Positions 24,057-35,300 of a stretch of 64,000 nt of DNA are shown here, piece after piece. Origin of the DNA: Centroberyx gerrardi (taxonomy: Eukaryota; Chordata; Actinopteri; Beryciformes; Berycidae); contig NC_136003.1 of NCBI RefSeq assembly GCF_048128805.1, positions 22,782,840 to 22,846,839 on the forward strand. The letters are read 5' to 3'. The notes beneath the pieces are model-generated. The model saw only the letters and a program-made list of their open reading frames with translations. It was not told the DNA's origin and searched no databases. Every line of letters starts with the position of its first letter. Position 1 is the first letter of the stretch. Position numbers and translations under genes: made by a program.

Positions 24057-26553
24057 ACTTATTTAAGGAAATGAATGCACTAGGGCATTTTTTGTTTGTC
24101 TTGTCTGTTCACTGTAAAATCCCCCCAAATGTTGTCAACGTTAATTTTAGCTCCATGTTGGTTCCCTAATTTTGGCTGAGTGAATATCATGATTTGAGGA
24201 ACCCTGAAACATTTCTTGCTCATGACAATATCTTCATAAAATAGAAATATGCATAGCTGTTGATAAGAATGTATCTGATGAATCTTGTCTGTTGGAGTAC
24301 CAGCACTTATTTTCATCAGTATTCTCAGAGGTTGTCTTCATAACAGGAAGATAAAAACAGGCAACTGGGAGCTGTCTAGATGTTGAAAACTTCAAACTAA
24401 GTGTAGGAAGTTAATTTCTGCATAGAGATCTGTTAAACACAAAGGTTATGCATCATAGTTGGGTTGGGCTCATTACTTGTGTCAGGAGAGGGCAGCACAA
24501 CTTCCCCTTGCCATATCAGCTGCAATAATGCACTAATGGCTTTCTGCTGATGGAGCATGTTATCTCCTATTTTCGAACCACATTTTTCTTCTGCAAGACG
24601 AATATCCATAACCTAATGACAGCAGGCATTTAATCTGCTGAGAGGGGAAGTAAATATTTTTGAAAGGATAGTTCCACAGCTTAGAAATGGAGACCTATGC
24701 CAGTGATATTACACTTCATATTATATTATAATACACTACTAAATTGTGCGTGCCTTGGATCAATGTGCAGGTTAGTCCTAAAGTTGGTCTGTTTGGGATT
24801 TTTTTATTTTTGAGTAATCACTTATTGTTGGATAAGAAAACCAACCAATACCAATTTATCATCTTCCATTGTTTACTGCAAAAACCTTTACTCTTGAACC
24901 GATTTGATTCAGTATGCAAGATCCTGCACTGACACTTGGCATGCTGCTTCGTGGCTGAGATAATGGAAATAAGCCCCATTTTCTGCTTCACAAACCCAGA
25001 TCAAACTATCACAATATGCCAACCTCTGATCTAACATTTAGAGGATATATCTAACACTATTGGCAGATCCATCGGCAGCCCATGGATCAAAACATCTCTA
25101 CTGGAGTTAGACTGCAACACAGAGAAATGCTGAGTAAAATCTCTGGAATTGTATTGACCATAGACGCATTTAACACCTATTTCTATCACAAGCCTTATGG
25201 AGCTATTAATAACATGTTACCAGCATGAATAACCTGTTAGTGTTTGACATTTTACTGTATCAATTGCAGTCTCTTAGATGTTGACAGACGCTCCCATGAT
25301 TTCCATATTGTTGAAGAAAACAAAAGTTTGGCCTATGTTGATTGCAAATTTCTCATAGGTGTAACTGTCTCTGTATCATCCCTTTTAGAATATCAGTCAA
25401 AAAAGTCATTTTCACTTAATGTTTTAAACAACCATTGCTTCCTATATATCTCATATATCTATGTGTTTGTCTTAATTTTCTGCCCAAATTTATATTTCTG
25501 GTTTTGAATTCATTTTACTTAAAGATTTTACATCTCGGCTTTTCTTATCAATATATCACTGTGAAATTAGAGGCATGACTTTGCCATTACAACAGTAGCC
25601 CCGATGATTTACCTCTGATTCATTTGGTCAAATTTGGGAGTCCTTGAGCTCATTTACCTTTAGCCATTACACATCACAAGCAAACATGCCAGTGAAGACC
25701 AGTCCACAGGAGATACAGAATATCTAGCACTGAATGCTGTTTTCACATTTCATTTGGCAGATAACATCCTGCATGGGACTTTTAAAGGGAGACACCACTC
25801 AAAAAATGTAAAAAAAAAAAAAAAAGTTGCATGCAGTGTCCTGCCCCTGACAATTGTTCATAAAGACGTTGACTAAAAAGACTATAGAACATGACAAAAT
25901 GCAAATAGTTTTCAACTTCTTTGAAGCGACTGTATATGGCTTTTTGTCTCCCCTCTCTGTGATGGATTGGCATTATTTAATCCCCACCAAATAGGAGATA
26001 GATGAAAATGAACATCTAGAACATCATCTATGCAACCAATACTTCATCCAACCAAGCCTTTTGTTGAATAGGACCTTACAGTATTAAAGAACATATTTGG
26101 CATCAGTTGTTTTCTTGATAAACATGAAGTGAAGAAGTCTTCCTCCCCAGGGATTCAGAAGTTATTTCTACCGAAGAGTGTTGTATTTACAACCCAATTC
26201 TGGATTGCGCACCAGTTCTGTACCCCAGTTTTGCTCATTTTGTTGGAAGTAGATTAAAGATTAAAACAACAAGCTACAAAAGTGCTGTTGTAATAAAATG
26301 CTTTTTGCAACCAATTGTTTGGATAATGAAAGATGCTAAGTATGAAAGTTGATATGATAGTTGTTTAATATTTTTTTGTCAATTTGTTGGATTTTGCCAC
26401 TGAAATATGAGTACATATATGTTTATATTATGAAACATTATTCAAACCAATTTGATAAGATTCACAGTCACACTTCTATTTAAAAAGTTCCCAGTTTAGC
26501 CACTGATGGTGGGAAATGAGACACTATGGTTTGTCTTACCCTGTCTTACCTCT

Positions 26554-26554
26554 G

Positions 26555-26597
<43 letters not shown>
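26554..26597. repeat. (ATCT)n microsatellite
   Basis: About eleven uninterrupted tetranucleotide units of the TCTA/ATCT type lie between ubfd1 and rmi2. Confidence 0.95.
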
Positions 26598-26827
26598 CAT
26601 TTTTGTTTCTTGTTTGCTTTTGTTTGTTTCCCCCCTAACCCAAACAGCTTCAGTGGTTAAAACTGAAAGTAAACAGTATCTCTGATTGTTTACCAGAGGA
26701 ATCTAATGCATTATGCATACTGTCACATTCTTACAGCTTCTAGTTGACAGGAGTAACATGTGATCCAGTCCCTTTATCTCTAACAGCTGATGTGTAAATA
26801 AACCTGCCCCCTCTGCCCACCATACAT

Positions 26828-26828
<1 letters not shown>

Positions 26829-26859
<31 letters not shown>
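26829..26859. repeat. (CA)n microsatellite
   Basis: An uninterrupted CA/AC dinucleotide run of about 15 units. Confidence 0.95.
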
Positions 26860-26861
<2 letters not shown>

Positions 26862-29515
26862 CTGATTCAATTCCATTGGTGAGTTCCATGTTGCCCTTTA
26901 CAGATATTTGGGTCAAATCCAGCCACAGGCTTTTTCTGCTGGACAATATACTGTATGTTTCAAAAACAGGTATGCCATCAGTCATTTTAACTAAATAATT
27001 CAGCAGTAAATAGTCCGCAAAAAACAAGAAAATATTTAATAGTATGAGTATTAGTAAATGTATCTGCTATCTGAGAGACCTTTCAATTTTCAGATACTCA
27101 AAAATATATGTGGTGGTTTTGTGAGTTCATCCTGAAAAGTATATCTGCAAATATGATTCATCAAAAGTACTGAATCATCTCAATCATAAATCAGACAATA
27201 ATAAATGGATAGACAGTCGCTTCTAGCATCAATTGGTACAATACATTTGATACTAGCATCAAAACTAAATCAAAAGCTATGAATGTTTCAAGTCATCTAA
27301 GTACAACTTAGGGAGAACAAGAGGGCAGATGGAGAATGAGATTTGAGAGAATACTGTCATATATTTGATGTCATGTTAACATTTCTTTGTTGTAGCCTAT
27401 TTGCTCTAGGTTTAATCAACTGTGTCTGCACAGGCACAGCCCATTATTATGCTCTTCATTAACTGATACTTCATTATATTTCTTTCCTTTTCTCATTTTT
27501 CTCAACTCACTGAAATAAACATGTCTTCCTCTAAGGATTCTAATGAAAATGTGGACATAAAAAAAAAATGTATTGATTTGAGCGCGTTGAAATTACATTT
27601 ATGTAATGCATACTGTCATTTGATTAGTGACAGAGACAATCGGTGACACAACTATCGAGACAGTACAGTTAAATCTGTTCCTATTGCTGTGAACTCATGA
27701 AGATTGTATCTCTGATAAAAACTTGTTCTTACAGGAAATGAAGTGTCTTCACGGCTCAGTGTCCCGGACACACATCACACACCTTTGCTCCATCTCCCAT
27801 CCCTCATGTCATTCTCAGTTCTATCCTGTCTAATAAAGCAGAAATGCCTTGGAACATAATATTAAAACATATGAGATCAAAATCAAGACTATCAGCTACT
27901 GAGTTTTGTAATAATTTGACTTTCATGTCCAACACTGTAGAGAAACATCAACGTTTTGTGGGCAGTCCCCTGATTTTACGTGAATATAAGGGACAAATAC
28001 CCTTAAAACCAGTCATTAATCATCACTATTGATCACATGCCCCTTAAGTCTGAGAACTAACATTACCACATGACTGATATCTTCCTATTAGACACTTTAC
28101 CGAGCTGAAATGCAGTCTGTTCTGTTGAATCTCTATGGATCTCAAAGGTATATCACTTTTACAGTGTGTGTGATACATGGATGGTTTACTAACAGTATTC
28201 AGGCTGGAGGGTCACATCCCAGCCCAAACCCCTCGCCCGTATCATCACACCTCAGACTGCAGCAGCGGGGTTCTTCATGGAGCTGCAGAGGAATTTTAAA
28301 TGTAACCCCGCTGCGAAAGAAACGCCGAGGAATGGTGATGAGAAGGCAAAGGTTTTTCACCGGTACTCTGGCTTTTTTCACTGCAGGGCCTGCACAATGA
28401 GTCACGGATATAATTGTCCATTTAGCCTTACACTCTACATATTTTGGGGTATTTTTTAGGCTTTGCGGAAAACCTGAAGGGAAGATATCAACAGTTTACT
28501 CATGGATCACACATTTAGCTTTTTTGGTAAGTAAGGGGTTTGTGAGCAAAGCTGATGTGCGCCCTCTTTTGAAACACTTTGATTCCCACCTCTGGCTTTG
28601 TTTACACAGTGATTTAATGGATTGCAGGTATTGTTTTCTATTTGAAATACATTCTCTGACCTTTTTATACTGAGGACTGACAATGTGACAGCTAAACCGA
28701 AGTATGACACGTATTCTGAGGCTACAAAAGATTGTTCTACATTTATAATTATATTACAATTAAGTGCACCTATATTTTGAGTTACAGTTGGTTAAGAAAG
28801 TAATAGAAGTTTTTTTTTTCCATTTACAAGTTAATCTATTCAGTAACATGGTCAAATATATTGTTGATTCTAGGTTATGTAGGAAAACTTGATATTACTG
28901 ATAAAAAAATAAAGCCTTCCAGAACTTTTCATGTTCTGACAAAAACAAACAACTTTATCTTAACCTCTTTTGTGTTCGATATTATTGAGAAACAAATGCA
29001 TTACCATTAAAATCCACAGCTATGAGTGTTGATATAAAGTATTTTCCTATGCTGTTTTGGACAGTTTTGTGTGTTTGCAGACAGTACAGAAAAGTGTAGC
29101 CTACAGCAACTCACTGGCAATTTCTAAATTCACTACATCAGGGAGGCAAAGGCTCACAGAAACATTACTGGGATCTTCATGAGCATTTTCTGTCCCTGAA
29201 TCAAATCGCCTTTAACGGTCATGCACTTGTCTGACAACACAAACAGAAAGATATGTCAATGTCAACACTTGTATCATGATGTACAGGTCACTGAAACTCA
29301 AAATAAGTGGTGACAAATCGAGTTAGAGAAGATGGAAAGCGGACTGGTGAAAACGAAACCCTCGCTTCCGGGTTGGAACTCCACCCCGGAAACGTTAAAG
29401 ACACTTTTTTTTTTTTTACCCCAAACTTCCGTCAAAATAATGCGCGGGTAACGCAAACGGAGTCACTTCACTCAGGGAGGAGGAACCACAGCTTCGACAG
29501 ACTCCAGCAGGGATC

Positions 29516-30536
29516 ATGAATAACACAGAGAAAACAGCAGGGGAGAGAAAACGGCCGCCGCCCGTCAAACTCCTGTCCGGCCAGCTGAGAGAGGGGAGGC
29601 TCAGCGGGGACGAGTGTCTGGTCAGGGCCGGGCATGGTGGCTCCGTCCCGGTGTCCATGGTGTGGATGCAGGGGACTGTGCTGGAAGCCCAACTGGACCG
29701 CAACACCGTGCTGCTGCTGGACGAGACGGGCACCTTTGTTGTTCAGGGTGTCAACAACATTCCTAAAGGGAAACCGTGTTTATCCCAAGGTAACGAAGTC
29801 TTTAAATGAACCACCATGTGGCCTGAACCACCACCACCACTAAGTTGTTGCAGCTTTACAATTCCCATACCAAAAAAACGGTTGTGCACAATTTTGGATA
29901 ATATTCTTAATTTTCCCTAACGACAAAGGAGTATAATATTCCTGTCAAACTTAAAAAGTATACTATATGTACTTATTGATGAGTTTATAGTGATCATGTC
30001 GTACTTTATGGCATCACTATGATTTTCTGATATACATTTTTGACCTACAGTAGTTGCACGTTTGTATATTTGTATAGTATCCTTCTAAAATGTAGTATAG
30101 GATTACTGTAGTTATTTTTCACAAGTGTTCATTTCTGTTACCAATATCCCCCCAAACCAGCCCAGTCTAGAGAATGCTGATTTTGTTAAAGCAGGTAGGC
30201 TACATAGCTAAACCTTAAAAAAAGTACTTTGGCCTACATGAACATCTTGATCTCAGAAAGCATCACATTTCCTAATTCCAGTCAGGAATGGCCTGCCTGC
30301 ATCGCTCCCCCCACCTTTTTTTTTTTTGAAGAGTCCATTTTCAATCTGAGCACCCACTTCCACCTGTTTTTACAGGCAAATATGTCATGGTGATGGGTGC
30401 CATCCAGGCCATCTCCCCGGAGCCAGTCATCCGTGCGGTGAAAATGGCAGACCTGTCCCAGCATGCCGCAGTTCACAGGAGGATGTGGAAGCTGGAGGTG
30501 GAGGATCTGCAGCAGGTGCTGACTGGAATGCAGTAA
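29516..30536 (+). CDS. rmi2: RecQ-mediated genome instability protein 2 (RMI2), 2 exons, 144 aa
   Basis: Exons 29516-29789 and 30376-30536 total 435 nt; GTAACG donor, TTTTTACAG acceptor, phase 1. The product starts [20 protein letters not shown] and forms a single OB-fold: [70 protein letters not shown], and the C-terminal helix with [14 protein letters not shown]2 is the small OB subunit of the BLM-TOP3A-RMI1-RMI2 dissolvasome, which resolves double Holliday junctions without crossover in the nucleus. The conserved Lys in PPVK and Trp in WKLEVEDL lie on the family's RMI1-binding face. Human RMI2 has 147 aa, so the gene is full length. It lies tail to tail with zc3h7a, its neighbour on human 16p13 as well. 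Confidence 0.96.
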
Positions 30537-30870
30537 TGTCAGTGTATAAATATTGCCTCGGTGGTGTTTGGACTACCTGCCCCTGCCGCACGCTAGCGCA
30601 GTGTCGGTGTCATTCCTCTCAATGAACATGGGTCGCAGAGGGAAGGATGCTCCGTCACATGAAGACTTAACTATACACATTTACGCTGAAACGTTTGGAG
30701 CTGACAAAGTACGTTTCAATACTTCCCCGTGTTGAAATGTCACCACAGCAGAGAGTCCTGGATGTCAAGTACCTGAACAAGCGCCTGATCAGGGAGTAGG
30801 ACTGAAGAGTGACCCCCCTTGGAATGGGCCATTAAGATTATTGGAGGATTGATTGTTTCTTTATCACATC

Positions 30871-30876
30871 AATAAA
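30871..30876 (+). promoter_or_regulatory. rmi2 polyadenylation signal (AATAAA)
   Basis: The AATAAA is 335 nt past the rmi2 stop, just before the SINE-like insertion that starts near 30938. Confidence 0.65.
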
Positions 30877-30937
30877 GCAAACATCTACTTGAACCGTGTA
30901 CATAGTTAAATGTGATGCTTAAACAATCCCCTAGAGC

Positions 30938-31127
30938 TTTTTTTTTTTTCCTTGACCCCACTCTACAGACAGATCAGGGGTCAGAGGTCAGGCTCAGCTA
31001 CAGAGCAGCAGCCTCCGGAGCTGCAGGCCTTCAAGGACAATTCAGCAGCTGCTTGCCGACACGGGGCTTGAACTCTCGGTCATCCGGTCGAGGGACGGTC
31101 TCTCTAACCGCTAGGCCCCTGCAGCAC
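30938..31127 (-). mobile_element. tRNA-derived SINE, minus orientation, about 190 bp
   Basis: Read on the minus strand from 31127, the sequence has a tRNA-like head. An A-box-like CCTAGCGGTTAGAGAG (around 31112-31097) is followed by a B-box-like GAGTTCAAGCCC (around 31075-31064) at normal tRNA spacing. A body of about 100 bp and a poly(A) tail of 12 A follow (T run on + at 30938-30949). Head, body and A-tail in that order are the hallmark of a SINE. The head has too many mismatches to be a working tRNA. Confidence 0.65.
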
Positions 31128-31814
31128 CGCTTCTTGCTGTACATGCAGTAGATGACCTTTTCTGCGGTCTGCCATGTCATCTTGATTCAGTTATCGGTTA
31201 TAAAATGAAATCTGCTGAGCCATGAACAAAAGCCAGATACACGCCTGCAGTATGATTTTACTTCAAGCTGAACACATCTTCACCTACCTTCTGGACGTAG
31301 CTTGGTCTTGGGTTCATACAGTGTGTTGCATACAGCAGCATGTTTGTAATAATCATTTTGTATGAATGTAGTGCACACTTAGAGCAAACTTAAAACTGTA
31401 TAAGGAGGAGCCATCTCCCAATACTAAGCTGCCAATTATGAAAAGCAAGTAACTGATTTCCTGCGAGAGGCCAGCTGCTTCCATAAAACTCCCACCAAGT
31501 TTAAGTAATGCATTCTGGTTTTTAAGCTGGCCTGATTTCCTCTTTTGAAAATTGTCTGAATTAAACCGAGTGAATTTTGTTTGAATACATTTAAAAGTCT
31601 GGAGTCGTGTATTTAAATTGGCAAATGTGTTGTGTTCTAAACCAGTTATTAAAATAAAAAGGCAAAAAGAAAATAAAAGACTGCTCCATCTTGATTTCTG
31701 CATAGAGGAATCAATTTTGCAACAGTGATGACAAAATGTCAATAATTGCTGCTGTCTGACATGTTTGAGATGTGTAATTATTTAAACACACAACTGGAGT
31801 TTAAAAAAGAAGCC

Positions 31815-31820
31815 TTTATT
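31815..31820 (-). promoter_or_regulatory. zc3h7a polyadenylation signal (AATAAA on minus)
   Basis: TTTATT on + is AATAAA on the minus strand, about 520 nt beyond the zc3h7a stop. This places the two genes' 3' ends about 0.9 kb apart. Confidence 0.55.
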
Positions 31821-32339
31821 TGGGTTGCTGCCCTTTACATTTGTAACACTATCAAATAAATGGAAAAAAGTGAAAATGACCTATGCAGACAGAATAAAAT
31901 AAAGAGAACGTGAACTCAACTGTCAATTTTAAGTATTCCATACTTAAAAACTCATGATAGGGGGGAAAACAAGTCCTAAACGTATAGACTGCTTATGAAA
32001 AATAAATGATTTTCCATGTCAACTGTAAGTACTGGAACAGGTCTCTGATCAAAGTACGCATGCCATTTTCGTCACCGTGTTCAGACATTCTACTGAGAGG
32101 TGCATAGCAAAGCTTTCAAGTGTCCTTCACTCAAATGATTGCTGTTCTAAGTCTGTAATGCGCCTTTGTCTCTGATCAGAGTAACCAGCCACCACTCTTA
32201 GGGCCGGTCCTGAGTGCCCTCCATTAAAAACATGCTGTGATCAGGCTCTTTCCTTTGTTCCACAGAGGCCCTCAAGGCTCACCTGATTCAAGACTGTGCC
32301 ATATAATGCTGCGACATACTTTGCGAGTGAGTGAGAATT

Positions 32340-35300
32340 TTATTTAATGTCTTTAAGCAGAAAACTGTATTTACCAAAGTCATTGTCATTTGGTGCTATT
32401 AGATGGTCTTTTCTAGCTTTGGCAAGTTTCATCAAAAGGAATTCCCTGCGCTCCATCCACTCTTTTAGTTCCTGGTTCCCGTGCGCCAGCTTACACAAGT
32501 CGTCCTCCGTGCACGTGCCTTTGAGGAACCTGTCAGACGTGGGATCAAATGTCAGCCGTCAAAAACTAATGGAATCAAAATCGGTCACCGGAGACGGATC
32601 TTTTGTGGCCGACAATCTTACCTCTCACAAACTTTGAAAGTGCCTGTGGGAAATCGATACTGCCAGCAGTTCTGGTCGTCTTCAGAGTTGAAAACTTTGT
32701 CTTTGTGTTTTTCTGAAGTGATGTGCTGCTGCCACTGCTTGTCACTGTTGCAGTTTTTACCACACAGCCAACAGTGATTGCCAGCCTGTCAAAACACAAC
32801 AGAACAAATAATTTTGTCATTTAGATTCTGTTATACAATTCATTTGTCTCTGCTTGTCATCTTGATTTTTTTGTTGTTAGTTTCTTTTGTTTGCTTTGAG
32901 GTGAGGTTTTAATTAACACGCTTTTTTTTAAGATTAGTGATTAGCATCTCTGTTCTTTTTATTTATTTATTAATGTTTATTTTAATCACTTTGCAAATTA
33001 ACTAAAATAAAGTAAGATTGTATCACAATGTAAAAACAAGGCATTAGGAATGCACCATTTTTTTCATTACATACAGATTCTGACCACTAAACTTTGAATA
33101 TCTACCAAAAGCAAATACAAAAGCATACTACATAATGTAGGCTTTGATAGCAATACTAGCACACGTATCGTTGTTTTCAATTCTAAATTTCTACAACAGA
33201 AAAATGAAAACTGAGAAGTAAGGAAATAAATTAAACAGTAAGATTTGGATTAAAACTTGGCCCTTGGGAATATTATCCAAACGTGATTGAATTTGACCAT
33301 AAGACCATTTTTGTTCAGACATTTGCTGGTTTGTCAACTCACCACTTCTTCAGCGTAGTCTGTTGGCATGTGAATCTGCTTGCCGTTCTCCCTCATGGAG
33401 TTACTGGAGGTCTCCTCGCCCCAGCCAGGCTTCTGAGACTGCAGCCACTGCTCATAAAGCTGATCCATATCTGGAACTACATCAAGGGTACGTTGAGTGT
33501 GATTACTTGTCCACAATAGCTGTGGTGCATCACATATGAATTCAATTCTAGTTAGAGAGCCCATCTCCTTGACAAACTCACTGTTGTTCTCCTTCATGTA
33601 GGTCCAAAGGTCTCTTTCCTCTACACTGTGAGCAAAGGTGCAGTTCCCAATGTATTGGCACTTCTTGCCAGCAGTCACATGCATGCAAATCTAAAAAAGA
33701 AACAATAATAATAATTTGGTGACCATTGCAGGGGAATTATATCAGCAGCACAAAGGAAATGTATTTTTAATAAAGTTTTGTTGCTAACCTTAGGTTTAGA
33801 AGGCACATACCTCAAATTGAGATGGGATGGGCTTTTTGGTTGGAAGCGGTCGAACAGTTGTCCACTTTTTCCGTTCATTGGAACTTACCAGCACCACCCG
33901 TCTGTCTTTTGACCACCTGAGACACAGATAATTTGTCAATAAAGATTACAGTTTAACCATCACTGAGTTGAGAGACTACCTCTCCAACCAGTACATGCTC
34001 CATATGAGAGATTCCGTAACCAAGTTCATGCGGTCTTTAATTAGCTTGCATTTTTCAATGCTTTAACTGCTGCAACCCTTTCTCTGAGTGTTATCATGGA
34101 CTTCAATGCCTCCAACAGCTCCTACAGAACTATGGGATCACCTGAACTGTGCATGAAAGCAGATCCACACAGCGTGTCCCCCTCAACGTTTCAGGCTCCC
34201 TCCACAAGTAAGAGCAGGATGCTCCTAAAGGCCGAAGAATGATCCACATCACCTAGCCAGGTGGGATCAAGTCAACGCACATACAGAATATATAGCTGGG
34301 TGGAGAGACATCCTCAGTATGACAGAACAGGCATGGAAGGCAGGTACATGATTCATATTGCTCTTCACAGGATCTTGAGACATACAGGCTATGTACACAC
34401 TGCAGCAAAATACAGCTGTCAGTCCTGTCAAGTAAATGAAAACACTGGTAGCTGCCATATATTAAGTAAACATTACTATGGTTACAGATATTTACAGCCA
34501 TCACGAGATCGGAGGAGCAAACGACATACAGTAGACATACAGTCTAGTCAGTTTACTCTGATCTGCTCCAATGTGAACCATACATATGCGCATTCACTCT
34601 CATTCATAAATTCAGCTGTCACTACCAAATTCAGTCACAGCCACAGATACTCACGTGTGTCTGGCCTTGGCTGAACAATACTTCTTGTTCTTGTCTGCTT
34701 CACTCAGTTGGCCGTTTCTCCAGCACTGCCCACAGACGAACATCATCTTCAGATTCGGGGGCCCAAACCTCCTCTGTGCATTGGGAAGCTGCTGAGGAGA
34801 TAAATTTGTAGGATTGGGTGACTAAACAATCAATCAAACAACAATTTCAACAGTCCATCAAGTGGCAGGTCAATTTATATATTGTTGATCAGCCATTCAC
34901 ACTGCAAAATATAGCTTCACATTGTTGACACACACTGCATAAACAAGGATGAGGTGTAATCGAATCCAAATTCTGTATTTGGCATTAAGCAGGCAAAATG
35001 CACTTAACACATATCCTACTGGCAGTTAATTCACAGCAGCCTGACGGTTTTGTTTACAATTCATTTGATGCAACATGAGGGACAGAGAAATCATGAGATT
35101 ATATCTCTGTGCTGCAGAACACCTTTCTCCTCCCAGTAAAACCTGCAGAGCTTAGAGCTAGCACAGCCTTGTGGGAAAAGTGAGACAGTTCAGCCTTTTC
35201 TCCAGCCAACTGTAAAAACACTACAGTTATTTGGCCTCTCAACAAGGGGTAAATGGGCTGCTGAAATGACATTTTAGACACTAGAGAAAATATAGAATAA

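Larger units (their letters stand above)
24075..29515. other. ubfd1-rmi2 intergenic stretch, no gene recognised
   Basis: This is about 5.4 kb of AT-rich sequence with poly(A)-like runs (near 25808-25825), two microsatellites and only short, unsupported reading frames. A phrase GGAGACACCACTCAA at about 25788-25802 resembles GGGAACACCACTC beside a zc3h7a exon near 42040 and may be a repeat end. The last 150 bases before 29516 are GC-richer and should contain the rmi2 promoter and 5' UTR. Confidence 0.6.

Noticed and set aside
31060-31125. tRNA gene
   Set aside because: A- and B-box-like blocks are present, but the cloverleaf is degraded and the sequence continues into a body with a poly(A) tail, so a SINE explains it better.
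34253-34674. 137-codon plus-strand frame in the intron between zc3h7a exons 17 and 18
   Set aside because: Intronic, antisense, no homology seen; treated as chance.
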